From Natronococcus pandeyae (GTDB lineage: Archaea > Halobacteriota > Halobacteria > Halobacteriales > Natrialbaceae): a DNA stretch of 64,000 nucleotides. This document shows positions 18,703 to 28,135 of this stretch, in pieces. The notes below the pieces were generated by a model. The model made no database searches and was not told the DNA's origin. It saw nothing but the letters and a program-made list of their open reading frames with translations. Numbering within the stretch: position 1 is the first letter of the stretch; each line of letters begins with the position of its first letter. Made by a program: the position numbers and the translations under genes. The DNA is taken from assembly GCF_008122205.1 (NCBI RefSeq), contig NZ_PHNJ01000020.1, forward strand, positions 1-64,000, in the 5' to 3' direction.

Positions 18703-20663
18703 ACGTCCGCCCGACGCTGCTCGTGTTGGGACTGGCCGCGTTCGCCGGCGGCGTCGCGGCCCTGTTCGGCGTGCTCGAGATCGCCCTCTCCCAATCGATC
18801 GCTGTCATCGTCGGTCTGCTCGCGGTCGTGATCGGGATCAGGTCGCTGCTCAACCGCGGTGACGCGAACCGCACACCGACGCCGGATCCCGAGCGCCGAA
18901 CCGCCGTTCCCGTTCCCGGCGAGACGCTGGCCGAAGCGATCGGCGCGTTTCGAACGGCCAAGACCAGCTATACGCCCACCAGCCGACGAACGACCGACGG
19001 ACTGCGGGCGGCAGCGATCGCCGCCCTCACCCGCTTCGACGGCCGCACGGAGGACGAAGCTGCCCAGCAACTCGAGGACGGCACCTGGACCGACGATCCG
19101 GTGGCGGCCGCGTTCCTCTCCACCTCACTCGATCCTCCATCGCGATCGGTTCGCGACCGACTGGCGGCCATCACCGGGCGCAAGAGCCGTTTCTACACCC
19201 AGGTTCGACACGCAGTCGCCGCTATCGCCGTGATCGGGTACGAGAGCGGCGACGCCGCAGCGCGGTCCCTGCCGCGGTACGATCGAACTGACGACGAACG
19301 CGCCGACACCGATCGTGCGGCGCGAACCACCACGAAGGCCGTCGATGGGATCAGTCGCACGCGGGAGCGCTCGACCGACTACTGGTACGGTATCGGCGTC
19401 GTCGCGCTGTTCGCCGTCGGTATCGGCGTCGTCTCCGAATCCCCCGCCGTCGTGCTCGCCGGCGTCGTCGGCGTCGGTTACGCCGCCTTCGCCCGCGCGC
19501 TCGAACCACCCGAACTCGAGCTATCGGTCGACCGCCAGTTGAGCGACGCCGAACCGGTGCCCGGCGACGATATCGACGTCACCGTGACGATCACCAACGA
19601 GCGCGACGCGTTCGTTCCCGACCTCCGGTTCGTCGACGGCGTCCCCTCTGGACTGGCGGTCACCGACGGCTCGAGCCGCCTCGGCACCGCGTTGCGCCCC
19701 GGCGAGTCGGTTACGCTCGAGTACACGGCCGCCGTCCGGCGCGGCAGTCACGAGTTCGATCCCGCCCTCGCGGTCGTCCGCGACCTCTCGCGGTCGACGG
19801 AGCGCGAGTATCTGGTCGGCAGCGAGACGACGGTCGTCTGCGAACCGGAACTGCGACCGGTCGCGGCGCCCGTCCCGCTCCGGGCGACGGCGGCCTCGTT
19901 CTCGGGCCGACTCGAGACGGCCGAGGGAGGGGCGGGAACGACCTTCCACTCCGTCCGGGAGTATCGCAAGAGCGATCCGCTCTCCCGGGTCGACTGGAAC
20001 CGCCACGCCAAGACCGGCGACCTCGCGACGCTCGAGTTCCACGAGGAACGAGCGGCACGCGTCGTCGTGCTCGTCGACGCACGGAAGGCGGCCCACCTCG
20101 CTCCGGAACCCGACGCGACCAACGCCGTCGATCGATCGGTTACCGCTGCGGGGCGGATCGCCGCCTCGCTGCTCGCAGAGGGCGACACCGTCGGCCTCGC
20201 CGGACTCGGTCCGGTCGACCGGGACGGCGGTACCGAAGCGGGCAGGGAGTCGTGTTGGCTCGCGCCCGCATCGGGCCGCCACCACGAGGTTCAGTTCGCG
20301 GAGTTGCTCGCGACGCATCCGCAGTTCTCGGCGGTACCACCGGCCGACGAGGGGCGGTGGCTCTGGCAACTGCGAACGATCAGGCGGCGGCTCTCCGCAG
20401 AGACCCAGATCGTCTTCCTCACGCCGCTCTGTGACTACGTGTCGGCGGACGTCGCTCGCCGACTCGACGCCCACGGCCACCCGGTCACCGTCGTCAGTCC
20501 GGATCCGACGGCCGACGAGACGGTCGGCGAACGGCTGGCCCGCGTCGCCCGCCGCGTTCGACGATTCGACCTGCAGCGCGCGGGAATCCCGGTCGTCGAC
20601 TGGCCCGCCGACGAGTCGATCGACGAGGTGTTTGCTCGCCACTCCGCGGGTGGTCGCCGATGA
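18699..20663 (+). CDS. DUF58 domain protein with fused N-terminal DUF7269-like region
   Basis: A 654-residue protein. Residues 1-60 hold two membrane helices. Residues 60-200 look like the small membrane protein that haloarchaea usually encode as a separate gene next to DUF58 (regions LRAAAIAALTRFDG and DGTWTDDPVAAAFL). Two more helices follow at about 228-265, then a beta-rich domain, and then the DUF58 (VWA-like) core with the signature VREYRKSDPLSRVDWNRHAKT near 425-445. Its start and stop overlap both neighbours by 4 nt, so the three genes are one unit. The fusion call rests on remembered family patterns and should be checked. Confidence 0.8.
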   Translation: MNVRPTLLVLGLAAFAGGVAALFGVLEIALSQSIAVIVGLLAVVIGIRSLLNRGDANRTPTPDPERRTAVPVPGETLAEAIGAFRTAKTSYTPTSRRTTDGLRAAAIAALTRFDGRTEDEAAQQLEDGTWTDDPVAAAFLSTSLDPPSRSVRDRLAAITGRKSRFYTQVRHAVAAIAVIGYESGDAAARSLPRYDRTDDERADTDRAARTTTKAVDGISRTRERSTDYWYGIGVVALFAVGIGVVSESPAVVLAGVVGVGYAAFARALEPPELELSVDRQLSDAEPVPGDDIDVTVTITNERDAFVPDLRFVDGVPSGLAVTDGSSRLGTALRPGESVTLEYTAAVRRGSHEFDPALAVVRDLSRSTEREYLVGSETTVVCEPELRPVAAPVPLRATAASFSGRLETAEGGAGTTFHSVREYRKSDPLSRVDWNRHAKTGDLATLEFHEERAARVVVLVDARKAAHLAPEPDATNAVDRSVTAAGRIAASLLAEGDTVGLAGLGPVDRDGGTEAGRESCWLAPASGRHHEVQFAELLATHPQFSAVPPADEGRWLWQLRTIRRRLSAETQIVFLTPLCDYVSADVARRLDAHGHPVTVVSPDPTADETVGERLARVARRVRRFDLQRAGIPVVDWPADESIDEVFARHSAGGRR

Positions 20664-21208
20664 CCGAAATCACCCGCCGGCCGACGGCCCGCTCGAGCGT
20701 CGTCGCGGCTGGGGCCGCGCTCGTCGCCGTCTTCGCCGCCGGAACCGGCGGGACCAGCGCACTCGCGTTCGCCGCGTTCGGTCTCGTCGTCTTCGCCGTC
20801 GGTCTGGGTATCGGCCACGGCCGGGCGGTCGACGCCGGCGCACTCGTGCTCTTCTTCGGGGTCGTCGTCGGCGGACTCGAGACGACTACGGTCGAACCGA
20901 CCGTCGTCGGAACGATCGCGACGGTAGTCGCCTGGGACGTCGCCCACGGCGCCATCGACCTCGGCGATCAGCTCGGTCGGGAGGCCGAGACGGGTCGGCT
21001 CGAGGCGGTACAGGTCGTCTCGAGTCTCCTCGTCGGCCTGCTGTCGGGGACGGCCGGCTACGCGGTCTACGTCGTCGGCGGCGAGGGACAGCCGATCGGT
21101 GCGGTGGTGTTGCTGGTGGTCGCGGCGGTGCTCATCGTCGTCGGATTCGGCAGCCGAAACGCCGGAAAGTCGGCTCGGCGGCGGCGAAACCGGACGCGAA
21201 GCCCCTGA
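20660..21208 (+). CDS. DUF7519-like small membrane protein of the DUF58 cluster
   Basis: A 182-residue integral membrane protein with about five hydrophobic segments between residues 14 and 167 and a basic end (GKSARRRRNRTRSP). It is the usual third partner after the DUF4129 and DUF58 genes in haloarchaea, and it overlaps the DUF58 stop by 4 nt (ATGA). No enzymatic motif is seen. It is probably a membrane component of the same assembly, but its function is unknown. Confidence 0.72.
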   Translation: MTEITRRPTARSSVVAAGAALVAVFAAGTGGTSALAFAAFGLVVFAVGLGIGHGRAVDAGALVLFFGVVVGGLETTTVEPTVVGTIATVVAWDVAHGAIDLGDQLGREAETGRLEAVQVVSSLLVGLLSGTAGYAVYVVGGEGQPIGAVVLLVVAAVLIVVGFGSRNAGKSARRRRNRTRSP

Positions 21209-21345
21209 AACGATCGCTTCCCGTTCCGCTTCGGTCGAGACGACCGATCTGACTCGAATTTTCGCCACGGCCTCGACGTTCGATCGTTGTCGGATCGCTC
21301 ACAGTTACAAAAAACTCATGGTAATCGGCACTGGACTCGAGCATC

Positions 21346-22611
21346 GTGCCCTCCAGACGCGCCGTCGTCTCGCTACTCGCCGCCGGACTCGCGGGGTGTA
21401 CCGCGCTCCGCGCCGATCCCGACCCCGAACCGCCCGGTTCGACGTCGTATGCGTGGCCGTCGGTCAACGCGACGCCGGCAAACACGCGGACCGTGCCGGA
21501 CGGAACGATCCGAAATCCCGGGTCCGACTCGCCGATAGAATACGGGGTGGACGCGATCGACATCGCCGGCTCGTACGCCAGAGCACCGGTCGTCGACGAC
21601 GGGAAGACCGTTCTGGTCGCTCCCGCTGAGGAAGACGACGCCTGCGTCGTGACCTGTCTCGACACCGGGGAGGAGCAGGGCTGGCCTGCGGTCCGCTGGC
21701 AGCGGCGACTCGAGCGAGAATTTCCGGACGGCGCACCGGCGATCGCGGACGACCGCGTCGTCCTCACCGTCAGCGACGAGACGGGCGTCTCCGCGGGCGG
21801 CGACGGACTGCTGGCGGCGCTGTCGATGGCCGACGGCGAACTCGAGTGGTCCCGTCCGCTCGAGCGCGGATCAGGGTTTACGCCGACGGTCGCCGACGGC
21901 ACCGTCTACCTGCGGACCACGAACGGGATCGTCGCGGTCGACGCGGCGACCGGCGAGGAGGAGTGGAGCGACGCGCTGCCGACGCTGGAACACCCTCACC
22001 AGCGTCACACGCACACCGAACAGTTGGCTCCGGCCGTCGACTCGAATCGGGTGTACGTTCCCGGCGAGGACGAACTCGTGGTCTACGACCGAGACGGGGA
22101 TCGGCAGTGGAACGTCTCGCTCGCCCCTCCCGTCGGTGCGCCCGCAGTCGCCGACGGAACGGTGTACTGCTGCGCCGGGGGCGAGTTACGCGCGCTCGAG
22201 GCGGCCGACGGCAGCCGGCGATGGACCGAATCGGACGTGGTGTCGATCGCACCGGCGGTCGCCGAGGACGCGGTCGTCGTCGTGGGACCACGGCGTGGGA
22301 AAGCCGGGGGGACGGTACGTGCCCTCGAGCCGGAGACGGGGACGAAAACGTGGGACGCGGACGTCCACTTTCAGGGATGGGGGGGCTTCGCCCCGTTGAT
22401 CGTCGGTGAAACCGTCGTCGTCAACGCCAATCGACGGATGGTCGGGCTGGCGACCGATACCGGCGCCACGCGCTGGGAAACGGAGAAGGACGATTCGCGG
22501 TGGCACCTCGCGGCGGCGGACGGCCGCGTGTACAACTACGGGGACGATAGCGACGGCGACTCGAGTCGCACCTACCGGTTACAGGTGTTCGGGGAGCGAG
22601 GTAACTCGTGA
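21346..22611 (+). CDS. Tat lipoprotein with PQQ-like beta-propeller repeats
   Basis: A 421-residue secreted lipoprotein. It opens with a twin-arginine signal (SRRAVVSLLAAGLAGC) whose lipobox cysteine anchors it outside the membrane. The body carries repeated blade motifs of the PQQ/WD-like type: VDAATGEEEWSDALP, LEAADGSRRWTES and LEPETGTKTWDAD, each ending in a Trp after a Gly turn. Such propellers usually bind partner proteins or cofactors; no catalytic site is seen. It starts with GTG at 21346; an A-rich box at 21304-21314 about 30 nt upstream supports that start. It is close to the DUF58 cluster but separated by 137 nt. Confidence 0.85.
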   Translation: MPSRRAVVSLLAAGLAGCTALRADPDPEPPGSTSYAWPSVNATPANTRTVPDGTIRNPGSDSPIEYGVDAIDIAGSYARAPVVDDGKTVLVAPAEEDDACVVTCLDTGEEQGWPAVRWQRRLEREFPDGAPAIADDRVVLTVSDETGVSAGGDGLLAALSMADGELEWSRPLERGSGFTPTVADGTVYLRTTNGIVAVDAATGEEEWSDALPTLEHPHQRHTHTEQLAPAVDSNRVYVPGEDELVVYDRDGDRQWNVSLAPPVGAPAVADGTVYCCAGGELRALEAADGSRRWTESDVVSIAPAVAEDAVVVVGPRRGKAGGTVRALEPETGTKTWDADVHFQGWGGFAPLIVGETVVVNANRRMVGLATDTGATRWETEKDDSRWHLAAADGRVYNYGDDSDGDSSRTYRLQVFGERGNS

Positions 22612-22627
22612 GAAGTGGGTGGGTGTT

Positions 22628-23617
22628 TCAGACCTCGGCGTACTCCTCGATGTACTTGTCGTTGACCTCCCACTCGCCCGCGTCGTTCTTGACCATGTAC
22701 TCGCCGTAGTAGGGAACCCGGTTCGCGACGACCTCGCGGAACGCCTCGCGGATCTCGTCTTTGGTCATCTCGCCCATCGGCCGGAGGTCGTCGTTGCGGT
22801 TGAGACAGCCTTTCAGGAAGCCCTGGTGGGTGACCCGAACGCGGTGGCAGTTCGCACAGAAGGTGGGGTTCTCGACGGGGTCGACGATTTCGACCATCCC
22901 CCGTCCGTCGCCGTCGTCGCTACTGACCCAGTACCGTTTCCGGTCGTGCATCTCGCGGCGTTCGACCTCGTCGGCCTGTTCGGCGAGCCAGTCGTGGACC
23001 CGCTGGATGTCGATGTTCCACTCGGGCTTGCCCGTGAGTTCGGGCATGTACTCGATCAGCTGGAGCTGCAGTCCCTCGTTTTCCGCGACGTGGTCGACCA
23101 TCTCCGGGACGTAGCCGGCCGTGTGCTCGAAGACGACCATGTTGAGTTTGACCGGATCCAGGCCCGCCTCGAGCGCGGCGTCGACGCCCTCGAGCACCTT
23201 CTCGTACGCGCCGCTTTTGGTCACGGCGGCGAAGTCCTCTGGATCGAGCGCGTCTTGGGAGACGTTGACCCGCTCTAAGCCGGCGTCGACGAGGTCCTCG
23301 GCCCGGCCGGGGAGGAACGTGCCGTTCGTCGTGAGTGAGACCTCCATCTGGTCGGGCGTGCGTTCGATGATCTCCTCCAAGTCCTGTCGGAGCATGGGTT
23401 CGCCGCCGGTGAACTTGACCGAGTCGACGTCGAACTCGGCGGCGACCTCGAGGAATCGAACGACCTCGTCGGCAGTCATCTCGTCGTCCTGTGGATCCAT
23501 CGGACCGCGAGTGTCTCCGAGTCCCTCGTTGTGGCAGTAGATGCAGTCGAAGTTGCACCGATCGGTGAGCGAGACCCGAACCCCCGTCACCTCGCGCCCG
23601 AACTCGTCGGTGAGCAT
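22628..23617 (-). CDS. moaA: GTP 3',8-cyclase (molybdenum cofactor biosynthesis)
   Basis: A radical SAM enzyme that turns GTP into 3',8-cyclo-GTP in the first step of molybdopterin synthesis. The radical SAM cluster is CNFDCIYC at about 20-27 and the glycine motif FTGGEP at about 70. The C-terminal second cluster is [18 protein letters not shown] at about 258-275. The 329-residue length is normal. I use the ATG at 23617; a GTG two codons upstream at 23623 is possible. A clear TATA box (GTATTTAAGC) 25-30 nt upstream suggests a leaderless message. No other moa gene is nearby. Confidence 0.95.
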   Translation of the reverse strand: MLTDEFGREVTGVRVSLTDRCNFDCIYCHNEGLGDTRGPMDPQDDEMTADEVVRFLEVAAEFDVDSVKFTGGEPMLRQDLEEIIERTPDQMEVSLTTNGTFLPGRAEDLVDAGLERVNVSQDALDPEDFAAVTKSGAYEKVLEGVDAALEAGLDPVKLNMVVFEHTAGYVPEMVDHVAENEGLQLQLIEYMPELTGKPEWNIDIQRVHDWLAEQADEVERREMHDRKRYWVSSDDGDGRGMVEIVDPVENPTFCANCHRVRVTHQGFLKGCLNRNDDLRPMGEMTKDEIREAFREVVANRVPYYGEYMVKNDAGEWEVNDKYIEEYAEV

Positions 23618-23640
23618 ACTCACCCTTTGCAGGCGAAACT

Positions 23641-23650
23641 GCTTAAATAC
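23641..23650 (-). promoter_or_regulatory. TATA box of moaA
   Basis: The minus strand reads GTATTTAAGC. Its centre is about 28 nt before the moaA start codon, the spacing of leaderless haloarchaeal transcripts. Confidence 0.55.
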
Positions 23651-23833
23651 GCTGGAGGATTCGAGGCGATGTAACTAGTTTTGGTTTCGCAATCGGCGGA
23701 TCGGAGTCGTCCCGTGCGGTTGTCACATCGGCACTGCCCGTCCGGGAGTACGAGCGCCGCGTCGGAGTGGGGATGGGACGGAGTGACGGTGAGGGGTGTA
23801 TGACTCTTGGGGACGGAGGTTGTGAGCACTGCT

Positions 23834-24502
23834 ATGAGTACTATCGCCGAACTCACCGTTCCCGCCGAGGAGTTCGCACTGGGGCAGACGCTCGATGTCA
23901 CGACCGGTCTCGTCGTCGAGATCGAGCGTGTCGTCGCTTACGATCCCGACCGCATCATGCCCTACGTCTGGTTTCTCGCCGACGAGGCGACGCTCGCGGA
24001 GGCCGACGACGCGCTTGCAACGGACTCGACGGTCGTAGAGGCCGAACTCCTCTCCGATCTCGGTGACGAGCGCCTGTATGCGGTGGACTGGACCGACGAC
24101 GTCACCGACGTTCTCGGGCTGCTGACCGGAGAACATTCGACGGTGCTCGAGGCCACGGTCGAGAACGCGCAGTGGCGTTTTCGGGTGCTCTTCCCGGAGC
24201 GGGACGTGCTGTCCCGGACCTACGAGTTTGCGACCGACCAAGGAGTGTCGATCGACCTCCAGAAGATCCACCGACTCGACGAGACCCGTCACAGCCGATT
24301 CGACCTGACCGACGCCCAGCACGAGACGCTGGTCGCGGCGCTGGATCGCGGCTACTACGATATCCCGCGAACGATCGACATGGAGGAACTGTCGGACGAA
24401 CTCGAAATCTCACATCAGGCGCTGTCCGAGCGGTTGCGACGGGCTCATCGATCCCTCGTCGAAGAGGCGGTCGGCGTCGACGACTCCGAGGACGACGACT
24501 GA
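23834..24502 (+). CDS. Bat-like helix-turn-helix regulator (first of three)
   Basis: A 222-residue transcription regulator of the bacterio-opsin-activator type. An N-terminal sensor-like region begins MSTIAELTVPAEEFALGQTL. The C-terminal HTH_10 domain is at about 155-210 (LVAALDRGYYDIPRTIDMEE, then ELEISHQALSERLRRAH). I chose the ATG at 23834 because the paralogues at 31509 and 43444 begin the same way; an in-frame ATG at 23807 would add nine unrelated residues. The signal sensed and target genes are unknown. It starts 210 nt from moaA in divergent orientation. Confidence 0.87.
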   Translation: MSTIAELTVPAEEFALGQTLDVTTGLVVEIERVVAYDPDRIMPYVWFLADEATLAEADDALATDSTVVEAELLSDLGDERLYAVDWTDDVTDVLGLLTGEHSTVLEATVENAQWRFRVLFPERDVLSRTYEFATDQGVSIDLQKIHRLDETRHSRFDLTDAQHETLVAALDRGYYDIPRTIDMEELSDELEISHQALSERLRRAHRSLVEEAVGVDDSEDDD

Positions 24503-24560
24503 ACGTATCGTCGGCCGTCTCCGGCAGAACACCTACCACCATCGATGTCGAAGCCCTGCT

Positions 24561-24785
24561 ATGGATCAGGAGATGCTCGCCGACCAGCGTCGCCTCGTCG
24601 AACTCGTCGAAGCCGAGGGCTGGGACGTCACCGACCTCGAGATCTCGGCCTACGACAGCCCGTGGGCCGACGAAGACGATCCGGAGGCAACCGTGACGAT
24701 CACCGCCCGGAAACCGTACGAGAGCGACGATGGGGACGAGGGAGACGATCGCGAAGACGGCGACAACCCGTTCCGAGTGAACTGA
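24561..24785 (+). CDS. Small acidic conserved protein
   Basis: A 74-residue protein: MDQEMLADQRRLVELVEAEG, then a predicted alpha-beta region (VTDLEISAYDSPW, ATVTITARKPYES), an acidic Asp/Glu stretch, and the end NPFRVN. It follows the Bat-like gene by 58 nt on the same strand and faces rtcB, whose stop is 3 nt away. The composition and codon use are those of a genuine haloarchaeal gene. I do not recognise a function. Confidence 0.6.
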   Translation: MDQEMLADQRRLVELVEAEGWDVTDLEISAYDSPWADEDDPEATVTITARKPYESDDGDEGDDREDGDNPFRVN

Positions 24786-24788
24786 GCG

Positions 24789-26249
24789 CTATCCTTTGAT
24801 GTTGCAGACGGGGAACGTCCGCGCGACTTTGTCACCGATGCCCAGTTCGTCGGAGACGCGGACGACCTCGTCGACGTCCTTGTAGACGCCTGGTGCCTCC
24901 TCGGCGACCGTCGCGCCCGACTGGGCCTTCACGTAGATCTGCTGTTGGTCCTCGAGTTCCTGCTGGACGTCGCCGCCCCAGTACTCGTTTTTCGCCTGCG
25001 TGCGGCTCATCAGCCGCCCCGCCCCGTGGGCGGTCGAGCCGAAGGTGAGATCCATCGAGTTCTCGCCGCCGCGCAGCACGTAGCTCCCCGCGCCCATGCT
25101 GCCGGGAATGATCACTGGTTGGCCGACGTCCCGATAGGCCTTCGGCACCTCGGGGTGGCCCGCCGGGAACGCCCGCGTCGCGCCCTTCCGGTGGACGTAG
25201 AGTTCGCGTTCTGCTCCGTTCACGGTGTGCATCTCTTTTTTGGCGATGTTGTGTGCCACGTCGTACAGGAGATCCATCTCCATCGACTCCCAGGAGCGGT
25301 CGAAGACGCGCTCGAACACCTTCCGGGTGCGGTGCATGATCAGCTGGCGGTTGACCCACGCGAAGTTGATCGCCGCGTTCATCGCACCGTAGTAGTCCTC
25401 GGCGAGCTGGGATCCCGCAGGTGCCGCGGCCAGTTCTTTGTCCGGGAGCCGGTCCAGCAGCCCCTTGTGCTGTTGCTCGATCTTGCGCAGGTAGTCGTTG
25501 CAGGTCTGGTGGCCCAGTCCGCGGGAGCCACAGTGGATCAGGACGACGATCTGGTCCTCTTCGAGCCCGAACGCGGCGCCCACCTCGTCGTCGAAGACGT
25601 CCGTGACGCGCTGGACCTCGAGGAAGTGGTTCCCCGAGCCCAGCGAGCCGATCTGGTTCTTCCCGCGGTCTTTGGCTTTCTGACTCACCTTGTCGGGGTC
25701 CGCGCCCTCGCGCATCCCCTCGTCCTCGCAGTGGAGCAGGTCCTCCTCGACGGCGTGACCGTGCTCGAGCGCCCAGTCGACCCCTCGAGCCAGAATCTCG
25801 TCGACGGTGTCGACGCCGGCCTCAACGATGCCGCCGCCGCCGAGTCCCGAGGGGACGTTGGCGAACAGCGAGTCGACGAGTTCCTCCTCGTGACCCTGCA
25901 CCTCGTCGTAGGTGAGGTTCGTCCGCATCATCCGGACGCCGCAGTTGATGTCGTAGCCGACCGCACCCGGCGAAATACAGCCGTCTTCGGCGTCGAGTGC
26001 GCCGACGCCGCCGACCGGGAAGCCGTAGCCCTGGTGGCCGTCGGGCATACAGATGGCGTGGTTCGTGATCCCCGGCAGGTGGGTGGTGTTCTTGATCTGT
26101 TCGATCGTCTTGTCCTCGGAAATCTCCTCGAGTAGCGCCTCGCTGGCGAGGATTCGGGCGGGGACGCGCATCCCCTCCTCCTGGGGGATCTCCCAGACGT
26201 ACTCGCGAACGCGCTCGAGCGTGACGCCGTCTGCGTCGAAGGTGGTCAT
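24789..26249 (-). CDS. rtcB: tRNA-splicing RNA ligase RtcB
   Basis: It joins RNA ends bearing a 2',3'-cyclic phosphate or 3'-phosphate to a 5'-hydroxyl, as in tRNA exon ligation, using GTP and Mn2+. The metal/active-site regions GAVGYDINCGVRMM (about 95), SLGSGNHFLEVQ, LIHCGSRGLGHQ, PGSMGAGSYVLRG and the guanylylated-histidine motif TAHGAGRLMSRTQA (about 405) are all present. The product is 486 residues from the ATG at 26249. The open frame continues 24 codons upstream, but the family starts at MTTFDADGV. No intein is present. Archease, its activator, is encoded 1.3 kb upstream on the same strand. Confidence 0.95.
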   Translation of the reverse strand: MTTFDADGVTLERVREYVWEIPQEEGMRVPARILASEALLEEISEDKTIEQIKNTTHLPGITNHAICMPDGHQGYGFPVGGVGALDAEDGCISPGAVGYDINCGVRMMRTNLTYDEVQGHEEELVDSLFANVPSGLGGGGIVEAGVDTVDEILARGVDWALEHGHAVEEDLLHCEDEGMREGADPDKVSQKAKDRGKNQIGSLGSGNHFLEVQRVTDVFDDEVGAAFGLEEDQIVVLIHCGSRGLGHQTCNDYLRKIEQQHKGLLDRLPDKELAAAPAGSQLAEDYYGAMNAAINFAWVNRQLIMHRTRKVFERVFDRSWESMEMDLLYDVAHNIAKKEMHTVNGAERELYVHRKGATRAFPAGHPEVPKAYRDVGQPVIIPGSMGAGSYVLRGGENSMDLTFGSTAHGAGRLMSRTQAKNEYWGGDVQQELEDQQQIYVKAQSGATVAEEAPGVYKDVDEVVRVSDELGIGDKVARTFPVCNIKG

Positions 26250-26388
26250 ACGTGAACGTCGGTCCGCGACGCTCAAAGAACGTTCGCCTCTCTCGGACGG
26301 CGAGGGGAGGGCACACGTCACACGACCGAACGTTACTGTCAGCTTCCCGCTCTTCCCGTCCAGTTTCAGCCGGTAGCACCGGTGCAGT

Positions 26389-27456
26389 TCACTTCGACGC
26401 CGTCAGCCGTCCGTCGAGACCGAGCGGTCCGCTGCCGGTGATCAACAGCACTGAGGCCATCCCGAAGAGCCCGACGTGAGCGAGAACCGGGTCGTCGGGG
26501 AGCGCAAAGAGCGTGAGCGTGAACATCGCGATCGCCGTCGCGGCCGTCGCGCGGGTGAACAGGCCGACGATCAGCGCCACACCCAGCGCGATCTCCGCCA
26601 GTCCCGCACCCAGCACCCACAGCTCCGGCGTGACGGGGGCGACGGCGGCCAGATCGTACTGATCGACCACCGCGAGCGCGATACCCGGCCGCAGGATCTT
26701 CTGGGTCAGGCCGAGATAGACGAACGTGACGCCGAGTCCGAGGCGGGTTACCGTCGGCAGATACCGCTCGTGGGCCGCGTTCCAGTCCTGAAAACGGCGC
26801 GCGTAGTCGTAGACGACGTCGAACCGCCCGTAGAGGGTTCCGGGCGTGCCGGCCATCCGCTGGAGCACGTGATCGGCGCTCGGCTTGCCGCTGCCCACGA
26901 GTGCGATCGCGAGCAGGCCGCCCACGAACTCGAGTTGCAACAGGAGCGTCGGCCAGATCAGGACCCCGACGAGATACGTTCCGAGGGTCAGGAGGGCGAC
27001 GATCCGGGTTCCGAGCCCGAACAGCAACAGAAAGCCGAGTCCGACCTGCAGGAGACGAAGATCGACCTCGAGGGCGGGACTGATGAAGTAGCCGCCGAAC
27101 CCGGCTCCGATCAACGGAATGCCAAACGAGATCCGCAACAGCCACGGCACGTACTCGGTGTACTCACCCATCGCGTCCCTGAAGGCCGCGACGTCTCGAG
27201 GAACGGGGCGGATTCGGCGGTAGGCCGCTACGGCGACGAGAGCGGCCAATCCGCCCGCGAACAGCGGTCCAACGACCAGCGGATCGGTCAGCGCGTCCGC
27301 GAGAAACTCGCTAACCGAAACGTCGTACTCGTCGTCGACGACGTACTCCTCGTGGGCGGTCACAGAGCCGACGCCGGCACCGGCCAGAAAGAGAACCGAG
27401 AGGGTGACGGAGAGAACGATTTCGAGCGGTCGCGAGCGGCGAGCGAACGTCATCAT
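26389..27456 (-). CDS. DoxX-family membrane protein
   Basis: A 355-residue membrane protein with a signal-like first helix and a helix near 60-75. Two sets of four helices follow (about 100-185 and 240-335), which carry DoxX-like patterns such as LRISFGIPLIGAGFGGYF and GLGVTFVYLGLTQKIL, then GAGLAEIALGVALIVGLFTR. DoxX proteins have been linked to quinone or thiosulfate oxidation and to redox defence, but the family is broad and a precise role cannot be set. It lies between archease and rtcB on the same strand (74 nt after archease, 139 nt before rtcB). Confidence 0.8.
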   Translation of the reverse strand: MMTFARRSRPLEIVLSVTLSVLFLAGAGVGSVTAHEEYVVDDEYDVSVSEFLADALTDPLVVGPLFAGGLAALVAVAAYRRIRPVPRDVAAFRDAMGEYTEYVPWLLRISFGIPLIGAGFGGYFISPALEVDLRLLQVGLGFLLLFGLGTRIVALLTLGTYLVGVLIWPTLLLQLEFVGGLLAIALVGSGKPSADHVLQRMAGTPGTLYGRFDVVYDYARRFQDWNAAHERYLPTVTRLGLGVTFVYLGLTQKILRPGIALAVVDQYDLAAVAPVTPELWVLGAGLAEIALGVALIVGLFTRATAATAIAMFTLTLFALPDDPVLAHVGLFGMASVLLITGSGPLGLDGRLTASK

Positions 27457-27530
27457 CTAGTCCCAGACGAATGCGACGGAAAAGCGCACGCCTTCCCGGC
27501 CCCGCGGACCGAGGCGGTTGCACTCGTCGT

Positions 27531-27950
27531 TCAGACGTCGAAGACGACGTAGGACTCCCAGCCCTCGTCGGTCTGCTCGAGTCGCATCTCCGAGTAGGTG
27601 ACGGCCTTTACCTCGCGGGCGTCGACCTCGTCCAGCGGGACCTCGCGGGCGCTGGCCTCGAGCCGCCACCCCTCTGATCCGAGTTCGTCGATCGTCTCGA
27701 CGCGGTGGTCGACGGGCAACGCCTCCCGAACGTCCCGCAGGTAGATCAGTTCGTCCAGAAAGTCGAACAGCAGGGCCTCGCGGCTCTCCGCCGTGACCGA
27801 GACGGTGAACCGATCGCCGACGTCGACCGGGACGTCATCACACGACGCGGCTGCGAGCCCGTCGGCCACCGCCGCGAAGACCGCCTCGAGCGTGTCGCCG
27901 GTCGCCGCGACCGCAACGTCGGCGGTGTGGTCCCGAAGTTCGTATTCCAT
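27531..27950 (-). CDS. Archease (RtcB activator)
   Basis: A 139-residue protein that helps RtcB become guanylylated and turn over many times. The family pattern is visible: YELRDHTADVAVAATGDTLE at the N-terminus (metal-binding Asp and His), LLFDFLDELIYLRD in the middle and REVKAVTYSEMRLEQ plus the acidic VVFDV end. It is encoded upstream of rtcB with a DoxX gene between the two. It starts at the ATG at 27950, divergent from the GNAT gene. The functional link to rtcB is established for the family; co-transcription here is inferred. Confidence 0.93.
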   Translation of the reverse strand: MEYELRDHTADVAVAATGDTLEAVFAAVADGLAAASCDDVPVDVGDRFTVSVTAESREALLFDFLDELIYLRDVREALPVDHRVETIDELGSEGWRLEASAREVPLDEVDAREVKAVTYSEMRLEQTDEGWESYVVFDV

Positions 27951-28103
27951 GCGTGTTCGTTCTCGAGCCTGCGACGTATGTTCGTCGCTTCCGGCGCGCG
28001 GGGAGTCCGGCGGGCGGACACTCGCTCCGGAGCCGCGCGACGCCTCACGTTCGGTCGATCCGTCGGTGCGCTCTTCCCGTCGGAACGGCGGTGCTCCCGG
28101 TGG

Positions 28104-28112
28104 AATTATATT
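28104..28112 (+). promoter_or_regulatory. TATA box of the GNAT gene
   Basis: AATTATATT lies 24-32 nt before the GTG at 28136. It supports a leaderless start at that GTG rather than at codons further upstream in the same open frame. Confidence 0.55.
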
Positions 28113-28135
28113 GGCGACGCTGTTACAGTGTGGTA

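Noticed and set aside
24789-26249. Intein in RtcB (also checked in Cdc48 and the other large enzymes)
   Set aside because: The conserved motifs are contiguous at normal spacing and total lengths are standard, so no intein is present.
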